This document shows, piece after piece, positions 1 through 5,183 of a stretch of 5,183 bases of DNA. Made by a program: the position numbers and the translations under genes. Where the stretch lies: NCBI GenBank assembly GCA_964540005.1, contig CAZILN010000260.1, positions 1-5,183 of the forward strand. Direction: 5' to 3'. The notes below the pieces were generated by a model. The model searched no databases. It had not been told where the DNA came from and was given only the letters and a program-made list of their open reading frames with translations. Within the stretch, counting starts at the first letter, position 1. Every line of letters begins with the position of its first letter. The stretch comes from CAZILN01 sp964540005 (GTDB lineage: Bacteria; Bacteroidota; Bacteroidia; Bacteroidales; SM23-62).

Positions 1-865
1 CATTGAACTGAACAGGTTGTGTTTCATATAAACCTCCGCTTTCCTGGAGCTGTTTCCTCATCCTGTCCCAGTATTCGAAAGCATCATCACTGAGTGTATA
101 TTGTTGCACCAGCAGGCTGTAACGGCGCATTAAACGGTTGGTGCTGGTTGATACATAATTAAGCGGAAATCCCAGGATCTTTTTCTCATCTGACAGCCTG
201 ATTGTGCTTGTATATATTCCTCCTATTCTGTCTGTTTTCCAGCATGTATAGTAGATTTTAGGATCCGGCATTTTATATAACTGTTCCCCGTCCCAGTAAT
301 ACTGAATATAATTTTCAGCACGGTATTCCCATGTCTCTGTAAGCCCCCAGCGATAATTCTGAGTCTCAAAATTTTCAGAGTTCACATCAATATAAAACTG
401 AATGCCTCTTATCGGCTGGTCAGGATCTTCGGTTTCTATGGTTTCTAATGTATAATACAAGCTTTCAATGGGTGCACATGGTTCACCAAGTGTCTCCCAT
501 TGTGATTCGTAGCTGCCACCTGAATTAGGCAGGGTGAAAACCAATTTATATGGAACATTCCTGGGTAATTCTCCATCATTGATCCATAATTCATAGGTTC
601 CATTTTCTGTCTCATTATAAAGAAAAGAATTATCACTGTCATCAATTACCCGGACCTGGCAGTCAGTAACAGGAGACTGTTTTGAATTATTGAAGGGAGA
701 GGTCCAGGAAATATAAACATACTGGTATCCGGGCTTATCAGTTAACAATCCTTCAACTACAAGTATTTTCTGATCTTCTTTAATTTCAGGAGTATAGGGC
801 TCCACACAACTCCCCAGCAAGACAGAAGTAAGCAGGCAAACATATATGATATTATTCGCTGGCAT
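1..865 (-). CDS. DUF4249 family outer-membrane lipoprotein (C-terminus cut by window edge)
   Basis: Seen: an open minus-strand frame of 288 codons from ATG at 865 to the left edge, with no stop. Residues 1-20 form a lipoprotein signal (hydrophobic VCLLTSVLLGSC) with lipobox L17-G18-S19 and acceptor C20. A beta-rich, Tyr/Trp-rich body follows, containing ILVVEGLLTD near residue 34 and a TCWK motif near 207. Known: this matches DUF4249, Bacteroidota lipoproteins encoded directly after TonB-dependent receptors. Members usually continue for several tens of residues beyond the point where this one is cut. Inferred: it is a surface-exposed or outer-membrane partner of the upstream receptor, perhaps a substrate-binding lid analogous to SusD; the substrate is unknown. 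The start is chosen because it is the only ATG that places the lipobox correctly, and it overlaps the receptor's end by 14 bp, which implies coupled translation. There is only a weak GGGAA upstream. Family call is confident; function is not. Confidence 0.88.
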   Translation of the reverse strand, partial: MPANNIIYVCLLTSVLLGSCVEPYTPEIKEDQKILVVEGLLTDKPGYQYVYISWTSPFNNSKQSPVTDCQVRVIDDSDNSFLYNETENGTYELWINDGELPRNVPYKLVFTLPNSGGSYESQWETLGEPCAPIESLYYTLETIETEDPDQPIRGIQFYIDVNSENFETQNYRWGLTETWEYRAENYIQYYWDGEQLYKMPDPKIYYTCWKTDRIGGIYTSTIRLSDEKKILGFPLNYVSTSTNRLMRRYSLLVQQYTLSDDAFEYWDRMRKQLQESGGLYETQPVQFN

Positions 866-3629
866 AATTCCCGAATTTAAAATTCCATGAAATTGTAGTA
901 ATTGTGGATCCGAAAATAGAAAGCTGATATCCTTTTATCTTCCCGCTTTCAGACTTGAAGTATACTGAATAGGCATTTTTACGCCCGGTCAGGTTATAGA
1001 TATTGATCATCCAGAAACTGTGTATATGTTTCTTGGATTTCAGATTTCCTTCCAGGTTTACCGAAAGGTCCATGCGGAAATAATCAGGCAAACGGTAGGC
1101 GTTCCTCCTGGAATAGCTCACTATTTCCTGTCCTTCCAGGTAATAGATCGAAAGAGGATAGGTGACGGGACGGCCTGTTTTGTAGACAAAGTTGCCCGAT
1201 AAGCTTAATCTCCTGTTTAACCTGTAGTTCATCACAGTATTCAGTGAATGCGGTATATCATAGTTAGCCGGGTAAATCAAGCCATTGTTTATCCTGTCCC
1301 AGGTATGCTTGCCGTCTACCTGGATCCTGCTCCGTGAATATGTATATGCTATCCATCCGTTAAATTTTCCCTTATCTTTTTCGAGCATCAGTTCAATCCC
1401 GTAGGCATTCTGATTGCCTTGCAAAATTTCCTGTTCTATATGGCTGGGGCCAATAAAATTTGCACCATCCTTATATTCAATAATATCATGAAGTTTTTTG
1501 TAATATATTTCAGTTGATGTACGTATTCCGCCCAGGGGAAAGTCTTTATAGTACCCTGCCGATAACTGGTCTCCATAAGGAGGCCTGATATGATAGTCGC
1601 ATAATTTCCACTGATCGGTTGGCGAAATTGCAATTGTATTGCTTAACATGAACAAATACTGCCTGATCCTGTTATATGATAGTTTCACAGCACTGTATTT
1701 ACCGGTTTGATAATTCAGTGCCAATCTGTAATCCGGTCCGGAATATGTTTTAACCGGCTCTCCGGCTGAATAGGGAGTATCTTCAGAAATATTATCCTCT
1801 TCTTTTGGCATTCCGGGTAAATAATTATAAACTACAGCAGGTCCCATGTATCTGAACAGTGAATACCTGATACCTCCATACAGGGAAAGATCATTTGTGA
1901 TATCATACCTGTCGCCAATGTAGAGGGCCGATTCATTCCCCTTATCCTGGCCCAGGTTAACATGTTTTCTGGTGGATGAATTACCAAATCGGTTTACATT
2001 TCCCCGATCGAGATCGTAAATAATTGTATTCCCACCAAAGGAAATTACATGCTTTCTGGCTGGAACCCAGCTGAAATCCAATCTTATTTCTTTATGGTTA
2101 ATTTGATAACCATGGCTGTACGCCAGGAAAATATTCTCCTGGTTGACAGTATTAAAATCATATTTACTGCTAATCAGGGCAAAGTCAGATGTTAGACCGG
2201 ATGAAATCCGGCGGCGCCAGTTCAAGGAAACACCTGAATTAGTATAGTCATAATCCAGGATTTTATTATAATTGAAATGATCCGATGTATAATAACCGAA
2301 GAATTTGATCAGGTTCTTCTTATTGGGTTCAAGGGTGAGTCCGCCTGACAGATCATAAAATGAGGCACTGCTCCTTCGTAGTTTTGGGTCTCCGATTCTC
2401 TCTAATATCCAGTCTGAATAGGTAGATCGTGCACCCAGAATGAATGAGTGTTTTCCTTTATCAATAGGCCCTTCTACTGCCACATGACCTGTAATAGGAC
2501 TGATCCCTCCTTTCGCCGTATACCGGTTTTTATTACCTTCCCGTGTGGAAATATTGAACAGAGACGCCATTCTTCCCCCGAATTCTGCAGGGATGTTGCT
2601 TTTATACAGGCTGAAATCCTTGATTATATCCGGACTGAAAGCTGAGAAAAACCCGAACAGGTGAGAAGTATTGTACACTGGAATCTTATTAATATAAAAC
2701 ATATTCTGGTCGGCAGAACTACCCCTCACATTGAATCCTGATGCGCCTTCCCCAACACTCTGTATACCCGGCAGCATTTGAGCCACCTTAAGTACATCTT
2801 TTTCACCCATTATCAGCGGGATCTCTTTAATGCTCTTCATATTGATCTTTGCATATCCCATCTGGATACCGCTGACATTCTGGTTTTTTTCTGCCCTTAT
2901 AATGACTTCATTGATAGGTATGATCTCCTTCTCCATCGCAATATCAAGCCGTCCATCGCCTTTTACATCCAGCTCATAGATGATCTCTTTCATGCCGAGA
3001 CAGTTGACAGCAACAGTATATTTCCCTGCAGGGATTACAGTCTGATACCTGCCATCGACATCCGTTACAGTGCCCTTTTCAGTTTCTGTAAAGTAAATAG
3101 TAACCCCGATAAGAGACTCTCCGTTTTCCCTGTCCCATATCTTCCCGTAAAGATTTGTCGGTATGCCAGGCCGCTTTGGATTTTCATCCCCTACGCTTAT
3201 TTTTTCTATCACCTGTTCTTTTTTACCACCAAAGTATTGTTCTTCCTTTGATAAGCGGGATGAATGCTGCTGCGGATCAATTCTGTTATCAGGCCAATCT
3301 TCCTGACTCCTGTCTCCAATATCTATAATTGGACCCGGGATGATATAAATATTGTTACCCCTGTCAATATAAAAGGAAAGCTGATGTGATGTCAGGCTTT
3401 TAGCCAGTATTTCTTCCAGGTTAAGATCTGTTCCCCTGGCAATTACTGTAACCCCTGACACCCATTCTTCAAGGAAAAAAAAACTCAGGCCGGTTTCTTC
3501 TTCAACAGACCGGGTGAATGTTGTGAAGGGGATATTATTATAATCCCCGGAAATCCGGTGATCCGTTTGCTGGCAATCAATCCTGTATGTAACCAGCAGA
3601 AATAATATGACAAGCGTAATCCTATTCAT
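852..3629 (-). CDS. TonB-dependent receptor with STN and carboxypeptidase-like regulatory domains
   Basis: Outer-membrane active transporter energised by TonB-ExbBD. Seen in the 925 residues: signal peptide about 1-20; an STN (secretin/TonB short N-terminal) domain about 30-98, with LSFFFLEEWVSGV and LEEILAKSLT; a charged linker about 99-155; a carboxypeptidase-regulatory-like beta-sandwich about 158-236 (GVTIYF, GTVTDVDGRY); a possible TonB box INEVIIRAEK at 239-248; a plug about 262-362 with FNVRGSSADQNMFYINKIPV and a GGRMAS motif at 351-356; then a 22-strand-type barrel. The last barrel strand, TISWNFKF, ends in an aromatic residue and is followed by a six-residue tail. Length and domain order are normal for receptors paired with DUF4249. 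The ATG at 3629 overlaps the upstream gene's stop by 8 bp and the 3' end overlaps the DUF4249 start, so it is the middle gene of an operon. The STN domain suggests signalling, but no FecI/FecR pair is present here. The substrate cannot be told from sequence. Confidence 0.95.
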   Translation of the reverse strand: MNRITLVILFLLVTYRIDCQQTDHRISGDYNNIPFTTFTRSVEEETGLSFFFLEEWVSGVTVIARGTDLNLEEILAKSLTSHQLSFYIDRGNNIYIIPGPIIDIGDRSQEDWPDNRIDPQQHSSRLSKEEQYFGGKKEQVIEKISVGDENPKRPGIPTNLYGKIWDRENGESLIGVTIYFTETEKGTVTDVDGRYQTVIPAGKYTVAVNCLGMKEIIYELDVKGDGRLDIAMEKEIIPINEVIIRAEKNQNVSGIQMGYAKINMKSIKEIPLIMGEKDVLKVAQMLPGIQSVGEGASGFNVRGSSADQNMFYINKIPVYNTSHLFGFFSAFSPDIIKDFSLYKSNIPAEFGGRMASLFNISTREGNKNRYTAKGGISPITGHVAVEGPIDKGKHSFILGARSTYSDWILERIGDPKLRRSSASFYDLSGGLTLEPNKKNLIKFFGYYTSDHFNYNKILDYDYTNSGVSLNWRRRISSGLTSDFALISSKYDFNTVNQENIFLAYSHGYQINHKEIRLDFSWVPARKHVISFGGNTIIYDLDRGNVNRFGNSSTRKHVNLGQDKGNESALYIGDRYDITNDLSLYGGIRYSLFRYMGPAVVYNYLPGMPKEEDNISEDTPYSAGEPVKTYSGPDYRLALNYQTGKYSAVKLSYNRIRQYLFMLSNTIAISPTDQWKLCDYHIRPPYGDQLSAGYYKDFPLGGIRTSTEIYYKKLHDIIEYKDGANFIGPSHIEQEILQGNQNAYGIELMLEKDKGKFNGWIAYTYSRSRIQVDGKHTWDRINNGLIYPANYDIPHSLNTVMNYRLNRRLSLSGNFVYKTGRPVTYPLSIYYLEGQEIVSYSRRNAYRLPDYFRMDLSVNLEGNLKSKKHIHSFWMINIYNLTGRKNAYSVYFKSESGKIKGYQLSIFGSTITTISWNFKFGNYASE

Positions 3630-4422
3630 CCAAACCTGCTTCTATACCATTACAGAACTCCAGTACCCGGATTATATTCTCATCTGATAATTGCCAGAAT
3701 TTTATCTTCTCTCTTCGCAAATAGACTTTAATTTCACGACGATACTCTTTCTGGAACAGTTTAATAAATGACGATTTTGTTTTAAAACTTCTGAGTTGAT
3801 TATTATCAAGAAGATATGTCCTTCTTAATTGTTTGTTGAATTTGTATTGATTTGTCATTGATAATGAAGAATAAACAAGAGCCTTTTCCCAGTATGACAG
3901 GCACGCCAGTTTACCTGATCGGATCACCTGAAAAAACCTTGTGCCCGTTTCCGGGAAGGTCATTCTCACAAAAAGCTTATCATCAAGAGTAAATGTTTCA
4001 ATGAATTCTTCGTTAAGCTGCAACAGCTCTGTCCTGCCTATATAGTCGGTATGTTGTAATACTAAGAGTTGATTATAAATGTCATAATTTATCGATACTC
4101 CCTCGTACTTGTTACCTCTAATGGTAAGATTTCCTTTTCGGTATAATTCCGAAAAAAAGAATTGGTGACCGGTTACATCAAAATAATGATGTGTATACTG
4201 TTTGCCGCTCCTCAGGTTAAAATCCTCCCCGTAAGATTGGTCAAAAAAATCTTTTACCTGAAGAAAATCATTATTCTGCTGATAGGACTCCTGGGCTTCA
4301 GCAGTCAGCACAAACAGTGTTAATAAGCTAAATAGTGAACAATGAAAAATCGATCTGAAAGGCACAGCACGTTGTTTTTTGGTAACCCGGTACGGATTTG
4401 CTAAAATAGCAAAAATAATCAT
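3622..4422 (-). CDS. Exported protein of unknown function, first gene of the receptor operon
   Basis: I cannot name a characterised family. Seen in 266 residues from ATG 4422: a hydrophobic signal segment at about 25-40 with a likely signal peptidase I site after AEA (43/44), so the mature protein is probably periplasmic. No lipobox and no other membrane segment are visible. The middle carries RKGNLTIRGNKYEGVSINYD (85-104) followed by LLVL, and the C-terminal third (about 218-258) is a Lys/Arg-rich amphipathic helical stretch ending in IIRVLEFCNG. From memory only, similar unnamed Bacteroidota proteins share a 'G-x-L-x-x-x-G-x-x-Y' segment and such a tail. Start choice: ATG 4422 has AGAGGAG five bases upstream. 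Alternatives are TTG 4455, ATG 4440 and GTG 4365; the last would give a neat 24-residue signal peptide, whereas 4422 leaves a long 24-residue N-region. The stop overlaps the receptor's start by 8 bp. It is probably an accessory to the receptor complex. Confidence 0.8.
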   Translation of the reverse strand: MIIFAILANPYRVTKKQRAVPFRSIFHCSLFSLLTLFVLTAEAQESYQQNNDFLQVKDFFDQSYGEDFNLRSGKQYTHHYFDVTGHQFFFSELYRKGNLTIRGNKYEGVSINYDIYNQLLVLQHTDYIGRTELLQLNEEFIETFTLDDKLFVRMTFPETGTRFFQVIRSGKLACLSYWEKALVYSSLSMTNQYKFNKQLRRTYLLDNNQLRSFKTKSSFIKLFQKEYRREIKVYLRREKIKFWQLSDENIIRVLEFCNGIEAGLDE

Positions 4423-4427
4423 TGGCA

Positions 4428-4434
4428 CTCCTCT
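4428..4434 (-). promoter_or_regulatory. Shine-Dalgarno sequence of the operon's first gene
   Basis: AGAGGAG on the minus strand, five bases before ATG 4422, is complementary to the CUCCU end of 16S rRNA. It decides the start in favour of 4422 over TTG 4455 and ATG 4440, which have no properly spaced ribosome-binding site. Such a strong site is notable because the two following genes have only weak purine runs and appear to rely on overlap coupling. Confidence 0.6.
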
Positions 4435-4490
4435 GTACATTCCCCATTGGGGCAAATATCTTTGCGATCAAGTTCTGAATTCTTGTTTAT

Positions 4491-4508
4491 TGACAATAAT
4501 TATTATCA
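4491..4508. repeat. 18-bp near-perfect palindrome in the divergent intergenic region
   Basis: TGACAATAATTATTATCA is self-complementary at eight of nine base pairs; the only mismatch is C4494 against A4505. It lies upstream of the minus-strand operon, about 70 bp before its start codon. The even-length, loop-free symmetry suits a dimeric DNA-binding protein better than an RNA hairpin. The AT-rich composition raises the chance of coincidence. Confidence 0.45.
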
Positions 4509-4514
4509 GTAAAT

Positions 4515-4530
4515 AACACAGTACCGTGTT
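4515..4530. repeat. 16-bp near-perfect palindrome, candidate operator
   Basis: AACACAGTACCGTGTT is self-complementary at seven of eight base pairs; the only mismatch is A4520 against C4525. It is centred about 23 bp from the centre of the neighbouring palindrome at 4491-4508, roughly two helical turns, so both could sit on the same DNA face. Its mixed base composition makes it the most convincing of the intergenic inverted repeats. No matching regulator gene is in the window. Confidence 0.5.
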
Positions 4531-4567
4531 CCGGATGAACCTGTAATCATTCTTTTCAGTTCGGAGC

Positions 4568-4599
4568 ATTGCTGATATTCGGAATATTATGTAATTTTT
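4568..4599 (+). promoter_or_regulatory. Candidate Bacteroidota-type -33/-7 promoter for the beta-lactamase-like gene
   Basis: ATTG at 4568-4571 and TAATTTTT at 4592-4599 are separated by 20 bases. Each differs by one base from the Bacteroidota vegetative sigma consensus, TTTG and TAnnTTTG. Transcription would begin near 4606, giving a leader of roughly 30 bases before ATG 4635. AT-rich DNA yields such matches easily, so this is only a candidate. Confidence 0.35.
4575..4587. repeat. 13-bp perfect inverted repeat upstream of the beta-lactamase-like gene
   Basis: ATATTC, then one central G, then GAATAT: a perfect six-base inverted repeat. It lies between the two elements of the candidate promoter for the plus-strand gene, where a bound repressor could block RNA polymerase. 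The right arm is also part of a 9-bp direct repeat, GAATATTAT, at 4582-4590 and 4605-4613, so the two copies flank the -7-like element. The role is inferred from position only. Confidence 0.35.
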
Positions 4600-4634
4600 C
4601 AGGTGAATATTATTACTCTCTGAAAGCATTATTG

Positions 4635-5183
4635 ATGAAGAAATCACTTTCTGGTTTTTTTACTTTGTTTACTATCTGTTGCTTTGGATTAATTATGATT
4701 TCATGTAATTCTCCCACGGAAGATAATAAAGAGAAGCTTCAAAGCCAGATTGAAAATCTCATAGAAGACTTCAAAGGAGAGGCAGGTATATATATCCACC
4801 ATCTTTCAGGGGATATCACTATTGGTATCAATGAAAATGATCTCTACCCTACGGCAAGCATGATAAAGGTCCCTATACTGATTAAAATTTTTGACAGAAT
4901 TGATAAGGGAGAATTGAGGATGGATAGCACGGTCTTCTATTTTAAAGACTCAATTAATTACCAGTGGAAAGGGGATGATGCAATCTCCAGGTTCAAGGAA
5001 GGAGAGGATATTACAATAGGAAAACTTCTATCGCATATGATCACATTTAGTGACAATCATGCCAGTCTCTGGCTTCAATCTCTGGCTGGAACCGGAACAG
5101 AGATCAACCAATGGCTTGAGGAAGCTGGTTTTACATCTACACGCGTTAACTCAAGAACCCCGGGCAGAGAAAAGGATTATGAA
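4635..5183 (+). CDS. Class A beta-lactamase-like serine hydrolase, lipoprotein (C-terminus cut by window edge)
   Basis: Seen: 183 codons from ATG 4635, open to the right edge. Residues 1-24 are a lipoprotein signal (MKKSLSG, hydrophobic FFTLFTICCFGLIMIS, acceptor C24), so the protein is probably membrane-anchored on the periplasmic side. S75-M-I-K78 is the catalytic SxxK (Ambler S70/K73), and S139-D-N141 is the SDN motif (Ambler 130-132). The following segment NSRTPGREKD (172-181) matches the omega-loop region, where E179 may serve as the general base (Ambler E166). The KTG motif and C-terminal helix lie beyond the window. Known: this fold includes true class A beta-lactamases acting by acyl-serine hydrolysis, and related serine hydrolases of unknown substrate. 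The SxxK-to-SDN distance is 64 residues against 60 in Ambler numbering, a small insertion. It is divergent from the receptor operon with no obvious functional tie. No Shine-Dalgarno sequence is seen. Confidence 0.88.
   Translation, partial: MKKSLSGFFTLFTICCFGLIMISCNSPTEDNKEKLQSQIENLIEDFKGEAGIYIHHLSGDITIGINENDLYPTASMIKVPILIKIFDRIDKGELRMDSTVFYFKDSINYQWKGDDAISRFKEGEDITIGKLLSHMITFSDNHASLWLQSLAGTGTEINQWLEEAGFTSTRVNSRTPGREKDYE

Noticed and set aside
445..645. Minus-strand open frame of 66 codons inside the DUF4249 gene
   Set aside because: It is in another frame of a clearly coding lipoprotein gene and its product shows no family features.
1020..1202. Short plus-strand open frame antisense to the receptor barrel
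   Set aside because: It lies entirely within barrel-coding sequence and has no start signal or recognisable product. The same holds for the small frames at 1436-1633 and 2448-2645.
2778..3251. Plus-strand open frame of 157 codons inside the receptor gene
   Set aside because: It lies antisense to well-conserved regulatory, plug and linker coding sequence. The translation has no recognisable domain and it has no ribosome-binding site, so it is a shadow of the receptor frame.
3570..3629. Lipoprotein signal at C19 of the TonB-dependent receptor
   Set aside because: The residues before the cysteine (R-I-D-C) do not fit a lipobox because of the Asp at -1, and barrel receptors use ordinary signal peptides.
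4423..4455. TTG at 4455 or ATG at 4440 as the start of the operon's first gene
   Set aside because: Neither has a properly spaced ribosome-binding site; at 4440 the GGGGA run directly abuts the ATG. They would lengthen an already long signal-peptide N-region, whereas ATG 4422 has AGAGGAG at good spacing.
4453..4460. GATATTTG as a -7 promoter element for the minus-strand operon
   Set aside because: It resembles TAnnTTTG with one mismatch and is well placed for a short leader. However, no TTTG-like -33 element occurs at a suitable distance upstream, so I do not call it a promoter.

Overview
The window looks like a chromosomal fragment of a member of the Bacteroidota. The evidence is a large TonB-dependent receptor of the STN / carboxypeptidase-regulatory / plug / barrel type, paired with a DUF4249 lipoprotein (a pairing I know only from this phylum). 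The DNA is moderately AT-rich, most starts lack a strong Shine-Dalgarno sequence, and one -33/-7-like promoter candidate is visible. No mobile element, tRNA, rRNA or CRISPR is visible.

Layout. Three genes lie on the minus strand and are read from about 4422 down to the left edge. The first encodes an exported protein of about 266 residues with no function I can name (3622-4422). The second encodes a 925-residue TonB-dependent outer-membrane receptor (852-3629). The third encodes a DUF4249 lipoprotein whose C-terminus is cut by the window edge (1-865). Both junctions overlap, by 8 bp and 14 bp, so the three genes almost certainly form one translationally coupled operon. Only the leading gene has a good Shine-Dalgarno sequence. 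On the plus strand, diverging from this operon, is the first part of a lipoprotein of the class A beta-lactamase / serine hydrolase fold (4635-5183, open at the right edge), with SxxK and SDN motifs visible.

How the genes work together (inference). The receptor and the DUF4249 lipoprotein probably form an outer-membrane uptake complex in the way SusC and SusD do, with an unknown substrate. The leading exported protein may be a periplasmic or envelope accessory. The receptor carries an STN domain, normally a signalling or transducer module, but no FecI-type sigma factor or FecR-type anti-sigma factor is encoded in the window. The 212-bp divergent intergenic region (4423-4634) holds three near-perfect palindromes and a direct repeat, and is the most likely site of regulation. 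The rest reads as ordinary Bacteroidota coding sequence. The most open questions are the unnamed leading protein and the palindrome-rich divergent promoter region.
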